From the NCBI GenBank assembly GCA_947169155.1, contig CAMVON010000002.1:62001-126000 (forward strand): a stretch of DNA of 64,000 nucleotides. Reading direction: 5' to 3'. Source of the DNA: an uncultured Clostridiaceae bacterium (lineage in GTDB: Bacteria > Bacillota > Clostridia > TANB77 > CAG-465). Positions 1-9,600 of the stretch are shown here, in pieces; position 1 is the first letter of the stretch; every line of letters starts with the position of its first letter. The position numbers and the translations under genes are program-made. The notes under the pieces are model-generated. The model was not told where the DNA came from and searched no databases. It saw nothing but the letters and a program-made list of their open reading frames with translations.

Positions 1-9
1 ATAGAAAAT

Positions 10-41
10 AGAGATGCAATTTTTTGCACCTCTCTTTTTTT
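10..41 (+). terminator. Rho-independent terminator of a gene left of the window
   Basis: Stem AGAGA-TGCAA pairs with TTGCA-(CC)-TCTCT and is followed by seven T on the plus strand. It sits just beyond the stop of the minus-strand gene at 44-1675 and may serve both strands, though the T run favours the plus strand. Confidence 0.6.
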
Positions 42-43
42 GA

Positions 44-1675
44 CTAATTTCGTTCATATATTGAAAAATAATCGTCTGTATATATCTTGTTATACATTCC
101 ACTTCCATCAACAACAGTATGAATTATACTATCGTTAGATAAAATTATATGTGTAATATTATACTTTTCAAATATAGTTTCGGGATAAATTTTCATGGTA
201 TGTACTTTCATATAATCTGTAAACACAGTACATTTAGAATTAAATTCTGGAGCATATAAATCTGCTCTTGAATCTATGAATACTGGAATATCATTTAATA
301 ATAAATAACTTCCAAAATTATATTCATTAAATAATCGTATATTGTTTACATCTAAATTCTCTTTAATATAAGTTGTAGCATCTACTGGATATATAGTATA
401 ATCAATAAACCTACTTTGAAGATTATTTGCAATTGTAGGCAATGTCATAAATGTTAATAAAATACCAGCATATAGATATACTTTTTTATGGCTAGATATA
501 AAGTTATTTATTTTTTTATCTATTTCTTCATTAGGTATTAAATATTCTTTTATTAACCTAGCCAGTGGAAAACTTCCAAGTAATATTAGCATAGACTCTT
601 GTCTACCACTAAAAATTGTTAGTAATGAAAGTCCACCAACTAAGAAGAAATCAGATAATCTTAGTTTTAAATCTTTGAACAAGAATAACCAGCCAAAAAT
701 GACACTAAATATTATAAGAGTTGGTCTTTTAACTAATACAACCGGAAGATGCTCTGAAATATAGTGAGTAGTATTTCCAATAATAGTTCTAATTAAATAA
801 GTAAATGGTACATTTGAACCAAGTGGACAAATAAATCCTGCTAAGATACAAAGCAACATTACTAGAATTAAATAAAAAGAGTTATTATTTAAATCAGCTA
901 CAATCTTATATGGATTTTCTCTGCTTTGCATTCTAGCCTTAATTCTTGCGTCTCTGTTAGCTATTTCTATCTTCATTTTTTCTTCTAATTCTTTAATTCT
1001 TTCAGAACTAGAATCTTTTTTCTTTAATTGCTTTATTTCCTTTTCATATGCCTTTACTATGGAATTATCTATATATAATTTATCTGTTAACCATATCCAT
1101 AATTGAGTTCCGATGTGTGGCAAAAATAGAATAAAGAAAAATGGCCACACAGCAGAGTGTATATTAACTATTAATATAGATATAACAAATAGAAATACAG
1201 CGTATATTATTTTTTTCTTTTCAACAAATCTCTCTATTAAATAATATTCAAGAGCAAATAGAATAAAAGTAACTAATTGAGCTCTTGCAGTTAAGAATCC
1301 TCTAAGTAAAAAAATAGTAAATAAAGAAACCATTAATGATACTATAGAGTTTTTACATAGTTTCTTGTTACATAGAAATATAGTTAATCCAAGTATTGAA
1401 CTTAAGATTCCAGTAGCAATATATACAGCTTTAAATCCGCCTAAAGCATATACTTTATATGTAGCAAAATCATAAAGCCAATGCGGATAAGTATAATCCA
1501 AGTTTTCATGTATCGAAAAAGGATCTTTCATATCTATTCCATCAGTATCAATTTTTTCACCAATTTTTATTGTATAAAAAGTGTCGTTTTGAAACTCTAG
1601 CGGAGTTACAGCAAAACTAAAAAGTATAATAAAAATAGAAAAGATAACTGTCATAAATTTATTATTTTTATTCAT
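44..1675 (-). CDS. Polytopic membrane protein, GT-C-like, function unknown
   Basis: 543 residues with an N-terminal membrane segment and many further hydrophobic helices, interrupted by a charged Lys/Glu-rich loop around residues 205-255 that is probably cytoplasmic and helical. The soluble C-terminus holds FNEYNFGSYLL followed by PVFIDSRAD, a pattern I associate with uncharacterised GT-C-like (dolichol-phosphate-mannose transferase type) integral membrane proteins. That suggests a lipid-linked sugar transferase, but no catalytic acidic motif is certain. The ribosome site AGAGGTG lies just upstream of the ATG. It is transcribed divergently from rnj and has no same-strand partner here. Its role is inferred only from topology and the C-terminal motif. 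Confidence 0.6.
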   Translation of the reverse strand: MNKNNKFMTVIFSIFIILFSFAVTPLEFQNDTFYTIKIGEKIDTDGIDMKDPFSIHENLDYTYPHWLYDFATYKVYALGGFKAVYIATGILSSILGLTIFLCNKKLCKNSIVSLMVSLFTIFLLRGFLTARAQLVTFILFALEYYLIERFVEKKKIIYAVFLFVISILIVNIHSAVWPFFFILFLPHIGTQLWIWLTDKLYIDNSIVKAYEKEIKQLKKKDSSSERIKELEEKMKIEIANRDARIKARMQSRENPYKIVADLNNNSFYLILVMLLCILAGFICPLGSNVPFTYLIRTIIGNTTHYISEHLPVVLVKRPTLIIFSVIFGWLFLFKDLKLRLSDFFLVGGLSLLTIFSGRQESMLILLGSFPLARLIKEYLIPNEEIDKKINNFISSHKKVYLYAGILLTFMTLPTIANNLQSRFIDYTIYPVDATTYIKENLDVNNIRLFNEYNFGSYLLLNDIPVFIDSRADLYAPEFNSKCTVFTDYMKVHTMKIYPETIFEKYNITHIILSNDSIIHTVVDGSGMYNKIYTDDYFSIYERN

Positions 1676-1816
1676 AATTCACCTCTAAAATTTTCAAAAA
1701 TATTTTATCATTTAAATATAATTAAAGCAATATAATGTTCTTGTATATTGTTTAGTATAATGATATAATTTTCATAGTTGAAATCAAGAAGAAACTACAT
1801 ATTATGTTATATAAAA

Positions 1817-1845
1817 TTGACTTTAAGGCTTGAGTATGGTATAAT
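1817..1845 (+). promoter_or_regulatory. SigA-type promoter of the RNase J gene
   Basis: TTGACT (-35) and TATAAT (-10) are separated by exactly 17 bp. Transcription from here would give a 5' leader of about 120 nt before the ATG at 1975; that leader has no ORF I can support. Confidence 0.75.
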
Positions 1846-1974
1846 AATTAAGTCTTATTACGTGAAATATCTTAATTTGTTAATTATAGCGAAAGCTAAA
1901 AACATAAATGAACGGGTTTTTAAAAGTTATGTTTAAATTGTAAATTGAAAAGTATATAGAAAAGGAGAGATTTA

Positions 1975-3873
1975 ATGATAGAAGAAAATAACAAAAGCAA
2001 AAGTAACTCCATTAAGCCTACTAGGGCAAGAAGAACTACTTCTAAAGTTGGAGTAAAAAAAGAAAATACAACAAAAAGATTAAAAGAAGATACAAAAGAA
2101 AAATTAAGAAAATCTAAAAATGATAATATTGAAATAGAGAACGTAAAAGAAGAAAAGAAAGCTCCTGCAAAAAGAGAGAAGAAGACAGAGAGTATCTTTG
2201 CAAAATCTAAATTAAAAGTAATACCACTAGGTGGTTTAAACGAAATAGGAAAAAACTTAACAGTATTCGAGTATGAAAATGAAATAATAGTAGTAGACTG
2301 TGGTCTAGCATTTCCAGAAGACGAAATGTTAGGTGTAGACATAGTTATACCAGATATTTCATATTTAGAAAAAAACAAAGAAAAAGTTAAAGCACTTTTA
2401 ATTACACATGGTCACGAAGATCATATAGGTGCAGTACCATATTTCTTAAAGAAAATAAACTGTCCAGTATATGGAAGTAAATTATCTTTAGGATTAATAA
2501 ATGTAAAATTACAAGAACATAACTTAGAAAATTCAACAAAATTAGTTACAATAGAGCCTAGAAAAGTTCTAAAATTCGGAAAATATTTTAAAGTAGAATT
2601 TATTAGGGTAACCCACTCTATTGCAGATTCAATGGCAATTGCTATAACAACACCTGTTGGTACAGTTTTACACACAGGAGACTTCAAAGTAGACTACACA
2701 CCAATTGATGGTGGGTATATGGATCTCCAGCGTATAGCTGAACTTGGTCAACAAGGTGTAACATTATTACTTTCAGATAGTACTAATGTATTAAGACCAG
2801 GACACACAATGTCAGAAAAAAGTGTTGGTAAAGAACTAGAAAGATTATTTACTAACTGCAATAAAAGAATAATAGTTGCAACATTTGCTTCAAACGTACA
2901 CAGAATGCAGCAAATCGTAAATGCAGCAGCACGTTTTAAAAGAAAAGTTGCAGTACTAGGACGTAGTATGGTAAATGTACTAGGAGTATCTAAAGAACTT
3001 GGATACCTAGATTGCCCAGAAGATACAATAATAGATATAGATAAGATTAATATGTATAACCCAGAACAACTTGTTATACTATGTACAGGTTCTCAAGGTG
3101 AACCAATGGCAGCATTATCTAGAATGTCTATGGGTGAACACAAAAAAGTACAAGTAACTCCAGATGATATGATAATTTTCTCATCTTCTGCAATTCCAGG
3201 AAATGAAAAATCTATTGGTAGAGTAGTAGATGAACTAGAAAAATTAGGTGCTGAAGTTATTAATAACCAAATAGCTGATGTTCACGTATCTGGACACGCT
3301 TGTCAAGAAGAATTAAAATTAATGTTAAGCTTAGTAAGACCTAAGTATTTTATGCCAGCCCATGGTGAATATAGATTTTTAAAAGCTCATGCACAACTAG
3401 CAGTTGAAACTGGAGTAGATAAAGAGAATGTATTCATAATGGAAAACGGTAGAATATTAGAAATAGGTGAAAAATCTGCTAAGATGGGACAACAAGTTAC
3501 ATCTGGTATCGTCCTTGTTGATGGACTTGGTGTAGGAGACGTTGGTAACATCGTATTAAGAGACAGACAATTATTATCTGAAAATGGTATGATTATTGTT
3601 GTTGTTTCTCTAGATAGAAAAACTGCAAGAGTAGTATCTGGACCAGATATTGTTACTCGTGGATTCGTATATGTAAGAGAAAACGAACCATTAATTGAAG
3701 AGATTAAAGACGTAGCTCGTCATGAACTAGAAAAATGTGAAGACCAAGGAATAAGAGATTGGGCAACAATTAAAACTAGAGTAAGAGAAGCTATGATGAA
3801 ATATATTTTCACAAAAACTAAGAGACAACCAATGATTTTACCAATATTAATGGATGTAGATATGGACATCTAG
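1975..3873 (+). CDS. rnj: Ribonuclease J
   Basis: 632-residue metallo-beta-lactamase/beta-CASP ribonuclease for RNA maturation and decay in the cytoplasm, with 5'-3' exo- and endonuclease activity in the family. The zinc motif HGHEDHIG is at residues 145-152, followed by beta-CASP signatures (DSTN, GSQGEP, the HVSGHA segment) and the C-terminal domain. The core normally begins at the KVIPLGGLNEIGKN segment near residue 81, so this protein carries about 75 extra N-terminal residues, very basic and probably disordered, perhaps for RNA or ribosome contact. RBS AAAAGGAGAG sits correctly before ATG 1975. gltX follows 59 bp downstream and may be co-transcribed. Only one rnj is in the window. Confidence 0.95.
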   Translation: MIEENNKSKSNSIKPTRARRTTSKVGVKKENTTKRLKEDTKEKLRKSKNDNIEIENVKEEKKAPAKREKKTESIFAKSKLKVIPLGGLNEIGKNLTVFEYENEIIVVDCGLAFPEDEMLGVDIVIPDISYLEKNKEKVKALLITHGHEDHIGAVPYFLKKINCPVYGSKLSLGLINVKLQEHNLENSTKLVTIEPRKVLKFGKYFKVEFIRVTHSIADSMAIAITTPVGTVLHTGDFKVDYTPIDGGYMDLQRIAELGQQGVTLLLSDSTNVLRPGHTMSEKSVGKELERLFTNCNKRIIVATFASNVHRMQQIVNAAARFKRKVAVLGRSMVNVLGVSKELGYLDCPEDTIIDIDKINMYNPEQLVILCTGSQGEPMAALSRMSMGEHKKVQVTPDDMIIFSSSAIPGNEKSIGRVVDELEKLGAEVINNQIADVHVSGHACQEELKLMLSLVRPKYFMPAHGEYRFLKAHAQLAVETGVDKENVFIMENGRILEIGEKSAKMGQQVTSGIVLVDGLGVGDVGNIVLRDRQLLSENGMIIVVVSLDRKTARVVSGPDIVTRGFVYVRENEPLIEEIKDVARHELEKCEDQGIRDWATIKTRVREAMMKYIFTKTKRQPMILPILMDVDMDI

Positions 3874-3932
3874 AAAATAAAGTGTATAATATATATACGT
3901 ATAAAAAGTGAAATATAAAGGAGCGTTTTTTT

Positions 3933-5645
3933 ATGGAAATGGATAAAGAATACGAGAGAAAATGTTTTGAACTAGCATATTTAATATTCCCAGACGTAAA
4001 CGAAACAGTTGACGACCTAGAAATTAGATATCCAGCTAGAAATTTAAAAGAAGGCGCAAAAGTAGTAAGAATTGGACCTTCTCCAACAGGAATGATGCAT
4101 ACTGGAACACTATTTCAAGCAATGGTAAATAGAAAATTAGCATCTCAAAGTGAAGGAGTTTTCTATGTTAGAATAGAAGATACTGACCAAAAAAGAGAAG
4201 TAGAAGGCGCAGTTCAAGAAATTATAGATGGACTAGAACATTTTGATCTTATGCCAGATGAAGGTGTTATAGGAAAAGATAAAGAAAAAGGGGATTATGG
4301 CCCATATACACAATCTAAAAGAGCAGAAATATACAGAATATGTGCTAAACACTTAATTGAAGTAGGAAGAGCATATCCATGTTTCTGTACTCCAGAAATG
4401 CTACAAAAAACACATGATCAACAAGTAGCAAACAAAATTATTCCAGGATATTATGGAGTATATGCAAAATGTAGAAACAGATCAATAGATGAAGCAATCG
4501 AAAGAGTAAAAGCTGGAGAAAAATTTATCTTAAGATTTAGATCTAATGGATCTCACTTGAATAAAATTGCATTTGTAGATGATGCAAGAGGAAAAATTGA
4601 AATGGCAGATAATGACGAAGATATCGTTTTAATTAAATCAGACGGACTTCCAACTTATCACTTTGCACACATTTGTGATGACCACTTTATGCACACAACT
4701 CACGTTGTACGTGCAGAAGAATGGCTACCATCTGTTCCAAAACATCTACAATTATTTGAAGCAATGGGATTTGAAGCTCCACATTATATTCATACTCCAA
4801 CAATTATGATTAAAGATGGAGATTCAAAAAGAAAACTATCTAAAAGAAAAGATAAAGTTGCAGCAGTATCATATTTTATCTCTGCAGGATACCCTGTTGA
4901 AGGTTTAAATGATTACTTAATGACAATTTTAAACTCAGATTTTGAAATGTGGAAATCTCAAAACAAGGATAAATCATATAAAGACTTTACATTCAAACTA
5001 GATAAAATGAGTAGTGCAGGTTCTCTTTTAGATATACCAAAACTAAATGACTTATCTAAAGAAGCAATAGCTAGAATGAATGGTGATGAAGTACTAAAAT
5101 GCGTGCTAGATTGGTCTAAAGAATTTAATAAAGATTTCTATAATTTATTAAATCAAGATTTAAAATATGCAAGAGCAGTATTTGGACTAGAAAGAGATAA
5201 TGCAACAAAAATAAGAAAAGATATATATAAATGGGAAGATGTAGAACCTACATTTAGATATTTCTTTGATGAAAACTATAAAAATGAATTAGAAACAGAA
5301 GGATATATTATTAAATCATTAACAGAAGAAAAAGCTACACTTACTCCTGAAATAATGGTTAAAGCTTTAGAGGCATATAAAGCTGCATATAACGAAGCAG
5401 ATGATAAAGATCAATGGTTTGCAAGAATGAAAGAAGTAGCTGAAGGATTAAACTTCTGCACTAATATGAAAGAATATAAAGCAAATCCAGATGCATATGT
5501 TGGAAGTATTGCAGATTTCTCATCAATAGTAAGAATGGCTGTAACAAATAGAAAAAATACACCAGACATTTATAGCATAATGCAACTACTAGGAAAAGAC
5601 AGAACAATTGCTAGAATGGAAGATACTATCGAAAAATTAAAATAG
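3933..5645 (+). CDS. gltX: Glutamate--tRNA ligase
   Basis: Class I aminoacyl-tRNA synthetase charging tRNA with glutamate. The HIGH-type signature is PSPTGMMHTGT (HTGT at 56-59) and the KMSKS equivalent is KLSKR near residue 302. At 570 residues it is longer than the usual ~480-500: there is an N-terminal extension of about 45 residues ahead of the Rossmann fold and a long helical C-terminal anticodon-binding region. This long form is, to my knowledge, found in a subset of Clostridia. Whether it also misacylates tRNA-Gln cannot be read here; no gatCAB or glnS is in the window. RBS is AAAGGAG, slightly far from the ATG (a T-rich spacer). Confidence 0.94.
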   Translation: MEMDKEYERKCFELAYLIFPDVNETVDDLEIRYPARNLKEGAKVVRIGPSPTGMMHTGTLFQAMVNRKLASQSEGVFYVRIEDTDQKREVEGAVQEIIDGLEHFDLMPDEGVIGKDKEKGDYGPYTQSKRAEIYRICAKHLIEVGRAYPCFCTPEMLQKTHDQQVANKIIPGYYGVYAKCRNRSIDEAIERVKAGEKFILRFRSNGSHLNKIAFVDDARGKIEMADNDEDIVLIKSDGLPTYHFAHICDDHFMHTTHVVRAEEWLPSVPKHLQLFEAMGFEAPHYIHTPTIMIKDGDSKRKLSKRKDKVAAVSYFISAGYPVEGLNDYLMTILNSDFEMWKSQNKDKSYKDFTFKLDKMSSAGSLLDIPKLNDLSKEAIARMNGDEVLKCVLDWSKEFNKDFYNLLNQDLKYARAVFGLERDNATKIRKDIYKWEDVEPTFRYFFDENYKNELETEGYIIKSLTEEKATLTPEIMVKALEAYKAAYNEADDKDQWFARMKEVAEGLNFCTNMKEYKANPDAYVGSIADFSSIVRMAVTNRKNTPDIYSIMQLLGKDRTIARMEDTIEKLK

Positions 5646-5670
5646 TAATATATACGTAATATAAGCAAGA

Positions 5671-5698
5671 AATAGCGGCAATTTAGTCGCTATTTTTT
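5671..5698 (+). terminator. Terminator after gltX
   Basis: AATAGCG pairs with CGCTATT, followed by a run of T. It closes the rnj-gltX unit before the Fic module. Confidence 0.8.
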
Positions 5699-5706
5699 CG
5701 TATTTA

Positions 5707-5715
5707 TGGTATAAT
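5707..5715 (+). promoter_or_regulatory. Extended -10 element of the Fic module
   Basis: TGGTATAAT is a TGnTATAAT extended -10 box about 30 bp before the antitoxin ATG. The matching -35 would fall inside the preceding terminator and is poor, as is common for extended -10 promoters. Confidence 0.45.
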
Positions 5716-5743
5716 ATATATGTGAGCAAAAGGATGTGATAAT

Positions 5744-5929
5744 ATGATTCCAGACGATAAAAAACTAGTAGAAAATATAAAAGCTACTATGGCTATAGAA
5801 GGATTATATTTGCAAGATAAAGATGTTTCTCTTATAAATCAATATTTAGAAAATCAAATAACAGAAAAGGAAGGAATAGACATTATAAAGAAAGATATAA
5901 TGTCTAGGTTAAATGATAAAAATGTATGA
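5744..5929 (+). CDS. VbhA-like antitoxin of a Fic toxin-antitoxin pair
   Basis: 61-residue protein. Residues 15-20 read TMAIEG, matching the Fic inhibitory motif (S/T)xxxE(G/N), in which the Glu (E19 here) blocks the gamma-phosphate pocket of the Fic toxin. The rest is predicted helical (DVSLINQYLENQITEKEGIDIIKKDI), which fits the three-helix antitoxin VbhA family. The 3' end overlaps the Fic ORF by 17 bp, as expected for a class I Fic module where antitoxin precedes toxin. The family and inhibitory motif are established knowledge; the assignment here is by motif and gene order only. Confidence 0.8.
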   Translation: MIPDDKKLVENIKATMAIEGLYLQDKDVSLINQYLENQITEKEGIDIIKKDIMSRLNDKNV

Positions 5930-6506
5930 TGCAGGAAACTCAAAATATACATATAAGGGAACAGATATCTTAAAAAATAAATTAAATATACAAGATGAAG
6001 AATTACTAAAAGAATATGAAACAAGAATAGTTGCTTTCAAAATAGCAACAATAAATTCACAAAAATTACCAGAGGGGTATACACCCGAAAGATTAAAATT
6101 TATTCATAAATATTTATTTGAAGATATTTTTGAATTTGCAGGTGAATATAGACAAGAAAACATTACAAAAGATAATTTTAGATTTTCAGAATATGAGTAT
6201 ATTGAAGAAAATATTGAAAGAATATTTAAAAGCATAAATATCGCTGATATGAAAAAAATGCCATTTTCAAAATTTGTTGAAACAATTTCATATATCATGA
6301 CAGAATTAAATGTTTTGCATCCATTCAGAGAAGGTAATGGTAGAACTATTAGGGAACTAGTTAGAGAAATTTGTTTTGATTGTGGCTATGCAATAGATTG
6401 GTACGAGATAAATCATGATGATATTTTAAAGGTAGCAAAACTTGCAGTGCTAGACGAAAAAGAACAAATAAAAATGCTAAGAAGAAGTATAAAGAAGTTA
6501 AATTAA
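5913..6506 (+). CDS. Fic family protein (AMPylating toxin)
   Basis: 197 residues with the complete Fic catalytic motif HPFREGNGRTIR at 136-147 (consensus HxFx(D/E)GNGRxxR). His136 is the catalytic base and the GNGR loop binds ATP phosphates; such enzymes usually transfer AMP to a hydroxyl side chain of a target. The N-terminal YTYKGTDILKNKLNI and FAGEYR segments are typical of short Fic/VbhT-like toxins. The start at 5913 overlaps the antitoxin; a second in-frame ATG at 5922 is also possible. There is no C-terminal DNA-binding or BID domain. Target unknown. It is followed at once by a terminator, so the pair is a compact two-gene module. Confidence 0.9.
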   Translation: MIKMYDAGNSKYTYKGTDILKNKLNIQDEELLKEYETRIVAFKIATINSQKLPEGYTPERLKFIHKYLFEDIFEFAGEYRQENITKDNFRFSEYEYIEENIERIFKSINIADMKKMPFSKFVETISYIMTELNVLHPFREGNGRTIRELVREICFDCGYAIDWYEINHDDILKVAKLAVLDEKEQIKMLRRSIKKLN

Positions 6507-6530
6507 AAGAGGCAAATATGCCTCTTTTTT
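6506..6530 (+). terminator. Terminator after the Fic module
   Basis: AAAGAGGC/GCCTCTTT stem followed by T residues, starting at the fic stop codon. Confidence 0.85.
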
Positions 6531-6609
6531 ATGCTTCGTAACAATGTTGAAATATTGATTTTAAATGTATGAAATATTATTGGCGAAAACAGCTATTTTT
6601 CTAGCAATT

Positions 6610-6638
6610 TTGCCACAAAAATAGTTTTTTGTTATAAA
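6610..6638 (+). promoter_or_regulatory. Promoter of the surface protein gene
   Basis: TTGCCA and TATAAA separated by 17 bp, about 38 bp before the ATG at 6676. RBS AAAGGGAGAT follows. Confidence 0.5.
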
Positions 6639-6675
6639 ATAATAAGTGTAAATATAAAAGAAAGGGAGATAGTAT

Positions 6676-9600
6676 ATGAAGAAAAAGGTTATATTAGGAA
6701 TAATAATTGCAATGATTCTTACTATAATTGCAAGCCCAGTTGCCAACGCATTCACAATAGACGGCTATACAGGTTCACATATGTATGGTATTGACTTTAG
6801 AATGCGTAACGGATGGAATAATGGATCTTATGGGCAAACATACAATTGGGGTGGCGGAATACCATCAATATCATCAAATCCATACCCATTTGATTACACA
6901 GAATCACCACGTATTGGTACAAACTTCGTAATGGCACTAAGTAATGGAAGCTATTCTAATTATAGTAACATAGTAGCATACACTGGTGCATATTGTATTG
7001 GATGGGGTGTACCATTTGGAGAGTATAGTAGCTCAGATGTAAGTGGATCAACAAGAATGAGTGAATATCCATTAGAAACATTCAAAAGAACAAGAAATGG
7101 AGATAAGCTTGATGCTGAGGGAATTAGAGCAGTAAAATATGCTTTAACATATGGATATACTTATCCAACAACTTCAGCTCAACAAGTTAGAAACTTAGGT
7201 AGCGTTTATTCTTTTGAAGATGGAGTACACGCATATGGCGCAGCAATATGCGGACCTAACCAACCAAAAATTATGGCTACACAAATATTATGTTGGATAT
7301 CAGTAAACAAATATGTAGATAAAGACGATAAAGTTGCTATTCTTAAAGATTATTTCTTTGAAAGAAGTTGGAATGGTAATGGAGAAATAAATAGATACAA
7401 CGTTGAAGGAATATTCGATGAATATAGAGGCAAAGTAGTACGTGCTATGAAAATGCCATCATTCTCACATGATAGTAGAGAAGGCGCTATAAATGAAAAA
7501 ATAGAGCTTAAATGGAGTACAGCAAATCAAAGATTTGAATATACAGTAACAGATACTAACAATATGTATTCTGCGGATAAAGTTGCAATTTTATTTGAAA
7601 ATATTGGAGACTTAAATGTAGATGACCATCACGATGGAACATATACAATATGGACAACAAATGTTGTTGGTTCAAAAGAAAGTCCATTTGTATTCAATGT
7701 TACTAAAAGAATTGACCAAGCAAAAGGATTAATAGTTGTTGCAAAAGCTAATAATAGCAATTCACAACCAGTAGCTTTACCTACAAATGATCCTATTGTT
7801 GAAACTAGTTATTTAGCAGTATATACACAAGCAATTAAAATAAAAGCTCAAAAAATACTTAAACCAATAGATGATGCATATGGTGATGCATATGTAAAAG
7901 ATTGTGAATACACAGTATATAGAGATAGCAATTGCACAGACGCTGTTGAAACAGTTGTTGTAGGAGAAGATGGAAATTCAAATAAAACACAATATCTTCC
8001 ATATCAACATTACTGGGCAAAAGAAACTAAAACAAATGAAAGCACAATAATAAATGATACAGTTTATGAAATAAATCCAGATGACTTTGTTGTAGATGAA
8101 GATGGAGATCTTGTAGTTACTTTTGAAGCAGAAAACGAAATTATACCTACAGGTTTAGATATAGTTAAATTCTATAATCAACCAGGATCAGATGAAAATC
8201 CAGCTGCTGGTGCAAAATTTGTATTATATCTAAAGAGTAATCCTGCAGAAAGATATGAACAAACAATAGGAGCTGATGGTAGAGCAAGCTTTAGTAACAT
8301 ACCATGGGGTACATATATACTTCATGAAGATGAAAATAGTGAAAACTATTTAGAAATTGAAGATATTGAATTTGTTCTACACGAGTCAGAAGAAGAAAAA
8401 CAACATACATTAGCTATTGAAGCAGATGATGAGTTTGAAGTATATTTAAAAGTAGTTAAAATAGATAAGACTACAAACAAGAAAATAGTATTACCTGGTG
8501 CTAAATTCCAAATATATGATATAGACAGACACGAATGGGTAAGCCAAAAAGCCGGAGTAACTGGAGAAGAAATCATGACATTTGAAACAAATGAAGATGG
8601 TGAATTCACTACTCCTAGAATGCTTAGAGCAGGGCACTATGCAATATATGAAATTGAAGCTCCAGCAGGTTACTATCTAGCACCTGAATATAGAAAACCA
8701 GAAGACGAAAGTCAATATGGTCAAGGTGGAATACAATTAAATTTAACTAAAAATGTTGAAGTTGAAATGGTTTCTGGAACTGATGCATACGCAAAAGTAC
8801 TAGATGTCATAGAAGATGATACAAGAGTAAATTTAAAAATTTACAAAACTGGTGAACAACTAGTAAATAGTAGAACAGAAACTGATAGCTATATGACTAC
8901 AAAAAAAGTAGATGTAGATAAAGTTATTCCAATTTATGAACAAAGACCGTTAGAAGGAGTAACATTTAAAGTATATGCAAATGGAGATATTGAAACTCCA
9001 GATCATCAAAACGTATATGTTAATGATGGTGAACTAGTTGCAACAATTACTACAGATTCAACTGGTTATGCAGTCGCAAAAAACTTACATAAAGGTAGTT
9101 ACAAAATTGTTGAAGATTCAGCTCCAGATGGCTTTATAAATAAAGATGAAGATGCTCAAACTGGTGAGTTAACTAATAAAGTAATGTATGCAGATTGTAC
9201 AGAACATGATCAAACAATTAATGCTACAGATCATTTAGAACAATTAACAAACGATAGACAAAAACTTACATATGAATTCAAAAAAATATTTGATGAATTT
9301 AAATATAAAAATGGATTAGAAGAAAGAAGAGCAGTATTTGGAGTTTATGTAAGAGAAAATATTACTGGATACGATGGAAACATAGTATTATATAAAGATA
9401 ACCTAGTAGAATTATTAGATGTATTAGGAGATTGTACAGTAGAAACTAAAGCAGATTTACCAGAAGGTAAATACTATATTAAAGAATTATATGCTTCTTA
9501 TCCTTATTCTATAAAAACAGATGAAGTAGATTTTGAATTAAAATATGATGGAAATCAAGAAACAGTAAAAGTTTATGGTAGAGATATTATCAATACACCA

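Noticed and set aside
1920-2378. 152-residue minus-strand ORF opposite the start of RNase J
   Set aside because: Opposite a lysine/glutamate-rich coding segment, giving Phe/Ser-rich shadow with no RBS.
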